A DNA stretch of 7,967 nucleotides from Actinomycetota bacterium (GCA_003158705.1 PMKX01000192.1:1-7967); one strand, 5' to 3'; counted from the stretch's first letter, positions 1-5,693 are shown. Numbers and translations: made by a program. Notes: generated by a model from the sequence alone, not told the origin.

Positions 1-465
1 GCCGCGCACGCCGAGGTCGATGATCAGGCCGCCCTTGACGACCTCGATGACCGTGCCCTGCACCGGCACGCCGCTCTCGTGAGCCTCCTCGATGCGCTTC
101 CAGGCCTTCTCGAACTTGGCCCGCTTCTTGGAGAGGATCAGGCGCCCGTCGGCGTCTTCCTTCTGCATGACCAGAGCGTCGATCTCCTCGCCCAGCGCGA
201 CCTCGTCGGCCGTGCTGACCGATTTGCGGATGGAAAGCTCGCTGACGGGGATGACGCCTTCCGACTTGTAGCCGATGTCGACGAGCACCTCGTCCTTGTC
301 GATACGCACCACCAGGCCGGTGACGATGTCGCCCTCGGTGAAGATGTTGATGGTGGCGTCGTAGTTGGGCACGATCTCGCCGTCGACGATCTTGAGATAG
401 CCGTCACTGCCCTCGACGAGCTCGATGGGCTCCTCGATCTTGGTGTCCTTTTTCTGGTCTGTCAT
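1..465 (-). CDS. rpsA: 30S ribosomal protein S1, N-terminal part (runs off left edge)
   Basis: S1 binds mRNA on the small ribosomal subunit through repeated S1/OB-fold domains and helps initiation. The reading frame is open from the ATG at 465 to base 1 (155 codons), so only the N-terminus is here. After an acidic/lysine-rich tail (residues 1-35), the first S1 domain spans about residues 44-113, with DIVTGLVVRIDKDEVLVDIGYKSEGVIP and then GRLILSKKRAKFEKAW, all hallmarks of bacterial S1; a second domain starts near residue 134 with VQGTVIEVVKGGLIIDLG. The start is supported by GGGAGG at 478-483, 12 bases upstream, a somewhat long spacing. It lies 138 bases downstream of polA on the same strand, the order seen in actinobacteria. 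A promoter and a structured leader precede it. Identity is certain; full length and domain number cannot be seen. Confidence 0.97.
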   Translation of the reverse strand, partial: MTDQKKDTKIEEPIELVEGSDGYLKIVDGEIVPNYDATINIFTEGDIVTGLVVRIDKDEVLVDIGYKSEGVIPVSELSIRKSVSTADEVALGEEIDALVMQKEDADGRLILSKKRAKFEKAWKRIEEAHESGVPVQGTVIEVVKGGLIIDLGVRG

Positions 466-494
466 GTAGGTAGATTGCCTCCCGGTCTCCGTAC

Positions 495-550
495 CGCGGT
501 TCGTCGCTTACACAGGCGAATGCGGCCCGAGTGAACCGCGACCGGGCCGC
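495..550 (-). promoter_or_regulatory. rpsA leader: predicted H-type pseudoknot
   Basis: On the minus strand, GCGGCCCG (550-543) pairs perfectly with CGGGCCGC (529-522), giving an 8-bp stem with a 13-base loop. That loop contains CGCGGTTC (540-533), which is perfectly complementary to GAACCGCG (502-495) downstream. The connecting loops are 2, 3 and 19 bases, which suits a standard H-type pseudoknot; the 19-base loop can itself form a small TCGC/GCGA hairpin. The structure ends 11 bases before the GGGAGG ribosome binding site. Ribosomal-protein leaders are often autoregulatory, and E. coli S1 represses its own mRNA; that this leader does so is inference. The first stem alone could instead be a terminator for polA, which ends about 53 bases upstream. 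Confidence 0.45.
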
Positions 551-560
551 AAACCCATGG

Positions 561-569
561 AGTATAGCA
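561..569 (-). promoter_or_regulatory. Extended -10 promoter for rpsA
   Basis: The minus strand reads TGCTATACT: a TATACT hexamer (566-561) preceded by TGN, the extended -10 pattern that can work without a good -35. No convincing -35 is seen 17 bases upstream. The predicted start is near 554, giving a leader of about 90 bases that begins just before the pseudoknot. This would let rpsA be expressed independently of polA. Confidence 0.45.
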
Positions 570-570
570 C

Positions 571-585
571 TAGCTAGCTAGCTAA
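571..585. repeat. TAGC tetranucleotide repeat with stops in all six frames
   Basis: TAGCTAGCTAGCTAA is more than three copies of a 4-base unit. Because the period is 4, a TAG or TAA falls in each forward frame, and the near-palindromic sequence does the same on the other strand. It sits between the polA stop and the rpsA promoter, immediately upstream of the extended -10. CTAG is usually scarce in GC-rich genomes, so a run of it stands out. It may simply be slippage in a spacer. Confidence 0.85.
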
Positions 586-603
586 CACAGACCTGCGGCG
601 GAC

Positions 604-3255
604 TCACTTGGCGTCGCGCCAATTGTCGCCCGCGCCGATGCTCACCTCGAGCGGCGGGTCGACGACGTAGGCGTCGCACATCGCCTGACGGACCAGCGGC
701 ACGACCTCGTCCACCTCCGCCACCGGGCACTCGAAGACCAGCTCGTCGTGCACCTGCAACACAAGGCGCGAGGCCAGAGCGCCGCTCTCGAGTCGGCGCG
801 TGGCCCCCACCATGGCGACTTTGATGATGTCGGCGGCGCTGCCCTGCAACACGGTGTTGACCGCCAGCCGCTCACCGAGGGAGCGTTCGCGCTGATTTGA
901 TGAACGCAGCTCAGGCAGCGCTCGACGGCGCCCGAACAGGGTGGTGACGTAGCCGTCTTGCGCAGCCTGAGCGATCACCCGCTCGCGAAACTCTTTCACC
1001 TTGGGGTACTTGGCGAAGTAGGCGTCGATAAAGGCGCGCGCCTCCTCGACCTCCATGTCGACCTGCTCCGACAGACCGTAGGCGGAAAGCCCGTACATGA
1101 TGCCGAAGTTGGTCGCCTTGGCACGCTCCCGCTGACGTTTGCTCACCTGCTCCGGCGGGATGCCGGCCACAGCCGCCGCCGTCACGCGATGCACGTCCTC
1201 CCCAGCACTATACGCCTCCAGTAGAGCCGGCTCCTGGGCCAGGAAGGCCATCAGCCGCAGCTCGATCTGCGAGTAGTCGGCCACGACCAGGCGGCGACCT
1301 TCCTCCGCCACGAAGCAGGCGCGGATCTCGCCGCCCAGGTCGGTGCGCGCCGGGATGTTCTGCAGGTTGGGATTGGAGCTGGACAGGCGCCCCGTGCTGG
1401 CGACCGTCTGGTTGAAGGTCGTGTGCAGCCGGCCGGTCTGCGAGTCGAGGGCCAGCGGCAGAGGCTCCAAGTAGGTGTTGAGCAGCTTGCTGAGCTCGCG
1501 CCACTCTTCGATCGCGGGCACGATCGGGTGCCGGTCGCGCAGCACCTTGAGTACGCGGGCGTCGGTCGAGAAACCGGTCTTGCCCTTGCGCACGGGCGAC
1601 AGCCCCAAGCGCACGAACAAGACGTCGGCCAGCTGCTGCGTGGAGCCGATGTTGAACTCGCCGCCGGCGAGCTCGTGGATGCGGTCGCGCAGCTCGTCGA
1701 CGGCGTCGCGCACGCGAGCCGTGATCTCGCCCAGCCGGTAGGGGTCCATCTTGATACCCGCGGCTTCCATCTGTGCCAACACACGCACGAGCGGCAGCTC
1801 GATCTCACGCAGGAGCCGGCCCAGCTCGAGGTCTTCGAGACGAATGGCTTGCTCGTCTCTCACCCGCCAGGTCAGCACGGCGCGCGCAGCAGCGTCAGCC
1901 TCGCTCTGGGAGCCGTCGACCACCTCGGCCTCCTCGACGCCGGCCAGCTGGAAGAGGCTCACCTGCGGCAACTCCGGGCGAAGCAGATAGGCCGCGATGG
2001 CCGTGTCGAAAGCCGGCCCGGACGGCGCCTCCGCGAAGCCCGGGTACGACTTGGCGTCATGGGCGACGACGTGCTGTGCCAGCAGCCAGAGACCGGGCCA
2101 CTGCTGTTCGCTCACTCTCGCTGCTTGCACGGCCTCGCCACCGGCGTAGACGGCGGCGACCCAGGGCGCTTCCTCGACGTCGCTGGCCGCCGCCTTTTCG
2201 TGCGCGTCGGCTCGCGCGAAGGCCAGCGCGGCCTCCTGCTGCTCCAAGACCGCCGCCAGCGGCCCGAGGCCGTTCTCGATGACCAGCCTCGGCATGTCGA
2301 CCACCGTCGCTGCCGCCGGTGAACCGCCCGTGTCAGCCTCTGCCGGGGTGGCGGCGCGAGAGGCCAGGTCCTGCACCCGGCGCACGAGGCTGCCGAACTC
2401 ATACCGCCGGAACACCTCCTCGACGTCGTGCACGGGCAGCTCGTAGCCGCCACGAGTGACGAGCTCGTCGAGGTCGACGTCGAGCGGCACGTCGAGCACC
2501 ATGGTAGCCAGCCGTTTGGAGAGGCGCGCCTGCTCCTCGTACTGCGCCAGCAAGGCGCGCCTCTTGTCCGACGTGACCTCAGCCAGGCGTTCGTAGATGG
2601 CGTCCAACGAGCCGAACTGCTGGATGAGCGCCGCGGCCGTCTTCTCCCCGATGCCGGGGACGCCGGGGATGTTGTCCGAGGTGTCGCCCTTCAGGCCGAT
2701 GAAGTCGGGCACCTTGTCGGCGGTCACGCCGTAGCGCTCCACGACCTTCGCCGGTGTGTAGATCTTGACGTCGGTGATGCCGCGACCTGTGCTCATGACC
2801 CAAACGTCGTCGTCGACGATCTGCAGCGCGTCGCGGTCGCCGGTGACGACCACCGAGCCCGTGCTGGTACGCTTGGCCGCCTCCGCCAGCGTGCCCAGGA
2901 TGTCGTCGGCCTCGTAACCGGGCCGCACGAGATTGCGGAAGCCGAAGGCGTCCACGAGCTCCGGAAAGCGCGGCCACTGCTCCGAGAGCGGGTCCGGCAT
3001 GTGCGGCCGCTGCGCCTTGTACGCCGCGAACTCCTCGTGGCGGAACGTCTTCTCGCGGGCATCCCAGGCGACGATCACGGCCGCCGGCGCGTACTCGCTG
3101 ACGATCTTCAGGAGCATCTGGCTGAATCCGTAGAGGGCGTTGGTGGGAAAGCCGTCGCGCATGGCGATCGACTCGGGCAGAGCGAAGAAGGCCCGATAGG
3201 CCAGGCTGCTGCCGTCGATCAGGAAGAGACGATTGGCGAGCGCGTCGTCGGCCAT
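604..3255 (-). CDS. polA: DNA polymerase I (proofreading site degenerate)
   Basis: PolA fills gaps in excision repair and removes RNA primers. The 883 residues match the usual actinobacterial length. The N-terminal 5' nuclease domain (about 1-295) keeps its acidic residues: D14 (FLIDGSS), D65 (AWD), E115/D117/D118 (YEADDILG), D140/D142 (TGDRD) and D191/D194 (GDTSDNIPG). The central 3'-5' exonuclease fold (about 322-480) is recognisable by FDTAIAAYLL (416-425), but motif I reads FARAD instead of FDTET and motif III lacks its Tyr and Asp, so proofreading is very likely lost, as in Taq and many actinobacterial PolAs. The polymerase domain is intact: motif A DYSQIELR (660-667), motif B K713, F717 and Y721 (NFGIMYG), motif C VHDE (835-838). 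F717 is the form that discriminates against dideoxynucleotides. The ATG start is preceded by no strong ribosome binding site but by a -10-like hexamer. It follows the anti-sigma gene by 49 bases. Confidence 0.98.
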   Translation of the reverse strand: MADDALANRLFLIDGSSLAYRAFFALPESIAMRDGFPTNALYGFSQMLLKIVSEYAPAAVIVAWDAREKTFRHEEFAAYKAQRPHMPDPLSEQWPRFPELVDAFGFRNLVRPGYEADDILGTLAEAAKRTSTGSVVVTGDRDALQIVDDDVWVMSTGRGITDVKIYTPAKVVERYGVTADKVPDFIGLKGDTSDNIPGVPGIGEKTAAALIQQFGSLDAIYERLAEVTSDKRRALLAQYEEQARLSKRLATMVLDVPLDVDLDELVTRGGYELPVHDVEEVFRRYEFGSLVRRVQDLASRAATPAEADTGGSPAAATVVDMPRLVIENGLGPLAAVLEQQEAALAFARADAHEKAAASDVEEAPWVAAVYAGGEAVQAARVSEQQWPGLWLLAQHVVAHDAKSYPGFAEAPSGPAFDTAIAAYLLRPELPQVSLFQLAGVEEAEVVDGSQSEADAAARAVLTWRVRDEQAIRLEDLELGRLLREIELPLVRVLAQMEAAGIKMDPYRLGEITARVRDAVDELRDRIHELAGGEFNIGSTQQLADVLFVRLGLSPVRKGKTGFSTDARVLKVLRDRHPIVPAIEEWRELSKLLNTYLEPLPLALDSQTGRLHTTFNQTVASTGRLSSSNPNLQNIPARTDLGGEIRACFVAEEGRRLVVADYSQIELRLMAFLAQEPALLEAYSAGEDVHRVTAAAVAGIPPEQVSKRQRERAKATNFGIMYGLSAYGLSEQVDMEVEEARAFIDAYFAKYPKVKEFRERVIAQAAQDGYVTTLFGRRRALPELRSSNQRERSLGERLAVNTVLQGSAADIIKVAMVGATRRLESGALASRLVLQVHDELVFECPVAEVDEVVPLVRQAMCDAYVVDPPLEVSIGAGDNWRDAK

Positions 3256-3261
3256 GGGTCG

Positions 3262-3267
3262 ATTCTA
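3262..3267 (-). promoter_or_regulatory. -10-like hexamer placed for a leaderless polA transcript
   Basis: TAGAAT on the minus strand ends 6 bases before the polA ATG, so a transcript would begin at or next to the start codon. No clear Shine-Dalgarno sequence lies in the 20 bases before the ATG. Leaderless genes with TANNNT at this spacing are common in actinobacteria. No good -35 is visible. Read-through from the upstream anti-sigma gene remains possible. Confidence 0.4.
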
Positions 3268-3283
3268 TCTCAGCCCCGCCCCG

Positions 3284-3297
3284 CGAGCGTGCGCTCG
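3284..3297. other. Short inverted repeat between anti-sigma gene and polA
   Basis: CGAGC (3284-3288) and GCTCG (3293-3297) form a 5-bp stem with a 4-base loop in the 49-base gap. It is too short, and has no T run, to call a terminator with confidence; it could weakly limit read-through from the anti-sigma gene into polA. Confidence 0.2.
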
Positions 3298-3304
3298 AGC
3301 GGGC

Positions 3305-3790
3305 TCAGCGAGCGCGGCGCTTGGGGATCCGCTTGACCAGCAGCAGACAGGTGCCGCAGTCGCACTCGAAGCGGATGTCGTCGGTCACGTCGCGCATCAC
3401 GTGAATGCCGCGCCCCTCAGAGGAGGCGTCTTCCGGAGGATGGAGTGGCGAGGAGAGCATGCCGGGGCCTTGGTCTCTGATCTCCACGCCGAGCACGTCA
3501 CGATAGCAGGAAACCGTGACCGTCACCGTGTCCTGCTCGCCGCGCGGCGAACCGTGCTTGACGGCATTGGAGAGTCCCTCGCCGGCCGCCAGCACAAGCT
3601 CGAACAGGTCGTTGCCACGCAGGCCGGCCTGCACTCCCAGCTCTTCAACCTTGTGGCGGGCCGCCGGCACGCTGGCGCTGGTTGCGGGAAAGGCAAACTG
3701 GCGCACCCATGCCGGCCGGCCGGAAAGCACGCCCTCCGTCCTCAGTTCGTCGACGATGCGCTGCGCCGATGCACGCCGCGCGGGTGTCAC
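3305..3790 (-). CDS. RsbW-like anti-sigma factor / serine kinase (GHKL ATPase fold)
   Basis: This 161-residue protein has the single HATPase_c_2 domain of RsbW/SpoIIAB-type regulators, which bind a sigma factor or phosphorylate a STAS anti-anti-sigma partner. The N-box is clear: E71, N75 and H79 in AGEGLSNAVKHG. The G1 box is IRDQGPGM (D106, G108, G110) and the G2 box is GRGIHVMRDVTDDI (G126, G128). The C-terminus has an unusual cysteine cluster, C143-D-C145-G-T-C148, in the last beta-strand region. The start is GTG at 3790, overlapping the TGA of the upstream gene in a GTGA junction; there is no good ribosome binding site of its own, so translation is probably coupled. No sigma factor or STAS protein is encoded in the window, so its target is unknown. 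A free-standing regulator of another kind (for example a phosphatase-linked switch) cannot be excluded. Confidence 0.85.
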   Translation of the reverse strand: MTPARRASAQRIVDELRTEGVLSGRPAWVRQFAFPATSASVPAARHKVEELGVQAGLRGNDLFELVLAAGEGLSNAVKHGSPRGEQDTVTVTVSCYRDVLGVEIRDQGPGMLSSPLHPPEDASSEGRGIHVMRDVTDDIRFECDCGTCLLLVKRIPKRRAR

Positions 3791-4095
3791 GGACTGCCAT
3801 CGCCCTGCGGTCGGGCCTCGCTCTCGTAGGCGACCTCAGGCTCGACCCGGCACTCGTCCTGACCCGGCCGACCGCCGAAGGGGTACAAACAGCGCATCTG
3901 CTGCCACTGGTCGCCGACCTCGGTGAAGCGTTTGTGCATGCGCTCCACGACCTCGTTGTCGAGATTGAACGCCCGTGCGCCTTCCATGACGGCCTGACGC
4001 AAAGCCTCGACCCTCATCTCGAGCTCTTCGAACTCCGCCCGCCAGCGTTCGCGCTCGCCGGGCTCGGGATTGCGCAACGTGCGACTCTCGCTCAT
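3787..4095 (-). CDS. Small unrecognised protein coupled to the anti-sigma factor
   Basis: I do not recognise this 102-residue protein. Residues about 13-62 are charged and heptad-like (RERWRAEFEELEMRVEALRQ onwards), suggesting helices or a short coiled coil. The C-terminal part is flexible and acidic, with C69 and C82 bracketing a glycine/proline-rich turn (YPFGGRPGQDE). There is no signal peptide or membrane segment. The start is secure: GGAGG at 4100-4104 lies 4 bases before the ATG. Its TGA overlaps the GTG of the RsbW-like gene by 4 bases, so the two are very likely made together. That context suggests a partner or modulator of the anti-sigma factor, but this is inference; it has no STAS or sigma-factor features. 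Confidence 0.75.
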   Translation of the reverse strand: MSESRTLRNPEPGERERWRAEFEELEMRVEALRQAVMEGARAFNLDNEVVERMHKRFTEVGDQWQQMRCLYPFGGRPGQDECRVEPEVAYESEARPQGDGSP

Positions 4096-4099
4096 TCTC

Positions 4100-4104
4100 C
4101 CTCC
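4100..4104 (-). promoter_or_regulatory. Strong ribosome binding site for the small coupled protein
   Basis: GGAGG on the minus strand is followed by four bases (GAGA) and the ATG at 4095. It fixes the start of the two-gene unit and is the only good Shine-Dalgarno sequence for the pair. Between it and the tRNA (4105-4262) I see no convincing promoter, so the pair may depend on read-through from the tRNA or on an unrecognised promoter. Confidence 0.7.
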
Positions 4105-4262
4105 AGCATCACCCTAGGCATCGCCAGGTGCGGCGGACTGCACGCACGGCTTGTCTCCTGTGCGTATTCCCAGGCCGGCCAGCGCTCAACCGTTGTGCCG
4201 ACTGGCAGCGCACCACACAGCAGGATCGCGAACCGCAGGTGGAACGGGGACGAGAGAAGGAG

Positions 4263-4350
4263 TGGTGTCGGAAGGGGGACTTGAACCCCCATGAGGTAAT
4301 CCCTCACTAGGCCCTCAACCTAGCGCGTCTACCAATTCCGCCATTCCGAC
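4263..4350 (-). tRNA. tRNA-Leu(GAG), CCA encoded
   Basis: All parts of a long-variable-arm (class II) leucine tRNA can be drawn. The acceptor GTCGGAA pairs with TTCCGAC, followed by discriminator A and an encoded CCA (4265-4263). The anticodon stem CTAGG/CCTAG closes the loop TTGAGGG, with anticodon GAG at 4316-4314. The variable arm is TGAGG-GATTA-CCTCA and the T arm GGGGG-TTCAAGT-CCCCC. It reads CUC and CUU codons; CUC is frequent in the neighbouring genes. It is transcribed towards the anti-sigma pair from a strong promoter at 4413-4442. Confidence 0.97.
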
Positions 4351-4412
4351 ACGTCAGGTGCAGGCGCCGGGAAACGAAGCCACGAGGAGTACGACGCCCC
4401 CTGGGGAAGCCG

Positions 4413-4442
4413 ATTATAGAAGCGCGCGGCGGTACAGGTCAA
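4413..4442 (-). promoter_or_regulatory. Near-consensus promoter of tRNA-Leu
   Basis: On the minus strand TTGACC (4442-4437) and a perfect TATAAT (4418-4413) are separated by 18 bases. The expected start is near 4406, about 55 bases before the mature tRNA 5' end, leaving a leader for RNase P to remove. Strength fits a stable RNA gene. Confidence 0.8.
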
Positions 4443-4493
4443 CGCGCGCCGGCGACCTCGGCAGGGCGACGCGCGTGCATCTGCGAACGCACC

Positions 4494-4532
4494 GGCGGGC
4501 GGGTGGTGACCTTGCGGTCGCACCCGCCCGCC
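4494..4532 (-). terminator. Long GC hairpin, possible terminator of the candidate small RNA
   Basis: A perfect 12-bp inverted repeat (4494-4505 with 4521-4532) encloses a further 4-bp stem GACC/GGTC. On the minus strand the apex is GACC-GCAA-GGTC, a GNRA tetraloop; on the plus strand it would be TTGC. This favours a minus-strand RNA. There is no T run after it, which is common for strong hairpins in GC-rich actinobacteria. No annotated protein gene reads into it from either side. It may be a structural element rather than a terminator. Confidence 0.5.
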
Positions 4533-4681
4533 CCTTGGAAAAGCCTGCTCGCGCGCCAGACGGAACGGCCTTCCGTGACAGTCGGCGGTTTTGAAGCCGT
4601 CGCCGTCGCCGGGGTACCCCCGGCTCGAACCGCTCATCGCGCCATGCAACGCCCAGGCAGACCGGACAAGGCGTGTAGCAC
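4494..4681 (-). ncRNA. Candidate structured small RNA, family not recognised
   Basis: This protein-free stretch follows a promoter-like pair and contains successive hairpins on the minus strand. Near the predicted 5' end, 4684-4679 pairs with 4675-4670 including a G-U pair that works only in the minus-strand RNA. Then come 4624-4618 with 4614-4608 (7 bp, GCCGGGG/CCCCGGC), 4576-4571 with 4565-4560 (ACGGAA/TTCCGT, 5-base loop) and the final 12-bp hairpin with its GNRA loop. GCCTG near 4659 can also pair with CAGGC near 4547, which would close a larger domain. I looked for the signatures of SRP RNA, tmRNA, RNase P RNA, tRNA-Sec and common riboswitches and did not find them. A 6S-like role is conceivable from the length of about 190 bases but unsupported. 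Confidence 0.35.
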
Positions 4682-4687
4682 ACCGCG

Positions 4688-4716
4688 AGTATATGCCGGC
4701 CAGTACGACGCGACAA
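4688..4716 (-). promoter_or_regulatory. Promoter-like pair for the candidate small RNA
   Basis: Minus-strand TTGTCG (4716-4711) and TATACT (4693-4688) are 17 bases apart: 4 of 6 and 5 of 6 matches to the sigma-70 consensus at ideal spacing. Transcription would start near 4681 and run away from the DUF72 gene. It is separate from the tRNA promoter 250 bases downstream. Confidence 0.45.
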
Positions 4717-4751
4717 CGTTCTCGCGGGCGTCGCGGCGCGGCCCCAAGCGG

Positions 4752-4757
4752 TAGACT
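4752..4757 (+). promoter_or_regulatory. Possible -10 element of the DUF72 gene
   Basis: TAGACT lies 33 bases before the ATG and would start transcription near 4764. No recognisable -35 stands 16-18 bases upstream, so this is only a weak candidate. Confidence 0.25.
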
Positions 4758-4779
4758 TGTCACGAGTCGCGTGAACCTC

Positions 4780-4785
4780 AGGAGG
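4780..4785 (+). promoter_or_regulatory. Ribosome binding site of the DUF72 gene
   Basis: A full AGGAGG stands 5 bases before the ATG at 4791. It fixes the start of the DUF72 gene and predicts efficient translation. Confidence 0.85.
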
Positions 4786-4790
4786 TCGGC

Positions 4791-5693
4791 ATGACCAGCG
4801 TCAAGATCCTCGTCGGCACCTGTTCCTGGACCGATCCCACCTTGATCGCTTGCGGACGCTTCTACCCCGCCGACGTGTCCAGCGCTGAGGCTCGCTTGCG
4901 GTTCTACGCGGAGCACTTCCCTCTCGTCGAGGTCGACTCGACATACTACGCGCCGCCCTCGGAGCGAAATGCCCGGTTGTGGGCCGAGCGTACTCCGGAG
5001 GGCTTCGTCTTCGACGTGAAGGCCTACGCTCTTCTGACCGGCCACGGCACTCGCTTCGACCGGCTCCCCACAGCCCTGCGCGGGCTCGTGACCGCGCCCG
5101 CAGACGGGCACAAGAACATCTACCTCAGACATCTGCCCGACGAGGGCGTCGAGCTCATCTGGCGGATCCATCGCCAAGCCCTCGAGCCGCTGCGTGAGGC
5201 GGGCAAGCTGGGCGCCGTTCTCTTCCAGTTCCCACCGTGGTTCACGCGCACCACGGAGAACATCGACTACGTGCGCAGCCTGCGTCGCCGCCTGCCTGAC
5301 TACCGGCTGGCCGTGGAGTTCCGTGGCGGCGGCTGGATGGAGGAAGAGGCCGTTGCGGGTACTCTGGCGCTGCTCGAGCATGAGGAGCTCGCCTACGTGA
5401 GCGTCGACGAGCCCCAAGGCTTTCGCTCGAGCACACCGCCTGTGGCGGCGGCCACCACTGAGCTCGGCTACGTTCGCCTTCACGGACGCAACCGGGACAC
5501 GTGGGACGCCCGCAGCGCCGTAGCCTCAGACCGCTTCAACTACCTCTATAGCGACGATGAGCTGCGCGAGTGGCTGCCGCGAGTGCGCGAGCTGGCGCAG
5601 ACGGCGCGCGCCGTGCACGTGCTCTTCAACAACAACTACGAGGACTACGGGCTGCGCAACGCCCGTCAGATGGCGGCGCTCCTGACGGAGTAG
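4791..5693 (+). CDS. DUF72 (YecE-family) TIM-barrel protein
   Basis: A complete 300-residue member of DUF72, a widespread family with a TIM-barrel fold and no agreed biochemical function. The family landmarks are present in order: GTCSW (9-13) on the first strand, EVDSTYYAPPS (47-57), FVFDVKAYALLTGH, LGAVLFQFPPWF, the AVEFR strand, YVRLHGRN followed by the YLYSDDEL segment, and the C-terminal FNNNYEDYGLRNA (279-291). Conserved acidic, His and Asn residues at strand ends suggest a ligand or catalytic pocket. There is no signal peptide, so it should be cytoplasmic. The ATG start is fixed by AGGAGG 5 bases upstream. It appears to be a single-gene unit: divergent from the tRNA side and followed by a hairpin at 5710-5747. 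Family assignment is firm; function is unknown. Confidence 0.93.
   Translation: MTSVKILVGTCSWTDPTLIACGRFYPADVSSAEARLRFYAEHFPLVEVDSTYYAPPSERNARLWAERTPEGFVFDVKAYALLTGHGTRFDRLPTALRGLVTAPADGHKNIYLRHLPDEGVELIWRIHRQALEPLREAGKLGAVLFQFPPWFTRTTENIDYVRSLRRRLPDYRLAVEFRGGGWMEEEAVAGTLALLEHEELAYVSVDEPQGFRSSTPPVAAATTELGYVRLHGRNRDTWDARSAVASDRFNYLYSDDELREWLPRVRELAQTARAVHVLFNNNYEDYGLRNARQMAALLTE

Noticed and set aside
79..534. Plus-strand frame opposite rpsA
   Set aside because: The minus strand encodes an unmistakable ribosomal protein S1; the plus frame is a shadow.
571..585. TAGC repeat as a cloning linker or contamination
   Set aside because: It sits between two syntenic housekeeping genes in a natural-looking promoter context, with no vector or restriction-site cluster around it.
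1423..2322. Plus-strand frame of 299 codons opposite polA
   Set aside because: It is antisense to the conserved polA gene, and its residue mix is typical of a shadow frame. The same holds for the frame at 2428-3336.
4092..4307. 71-codon minus-strand frame between tRNA-Leu and the small coupled protein
   Set aside because: It begins inside the tRNA and has no ribosome binding site; its end merely touches the start of the next gene.
4555..4625. tRNA-Sec look-alike on the minus strand (CTTCAAA in a CGG/CCG context, a D-arm-like hairpin and a long variable-arm-like hairpin)
   Set aside because: There is no T arm with TTCGA after the variable-arm-like stem, the anticodon stem pairs over only about 3 bp, and no acceptor stem or 3' CCA can be drawn.
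4414..4716. 100-codon minus-strand frame with a CxxxCPxC-like segment
   Set aside because: Its TTG start lies inside the predicted -35 hexamer, there is no ribosome binding site, and the latter half is arginine-rich shadow-like sequence overlapping strong hairpins.
4329..5483. Long minus-strand frame (384 codons) opposite the DUF72 gene
   Set aside because: It overlaps tRNA-Leu and runs antisense to a clear DUF72 protein; its translation has no recognisable domain and follows from the GC-rich codon pattern of the real gene.
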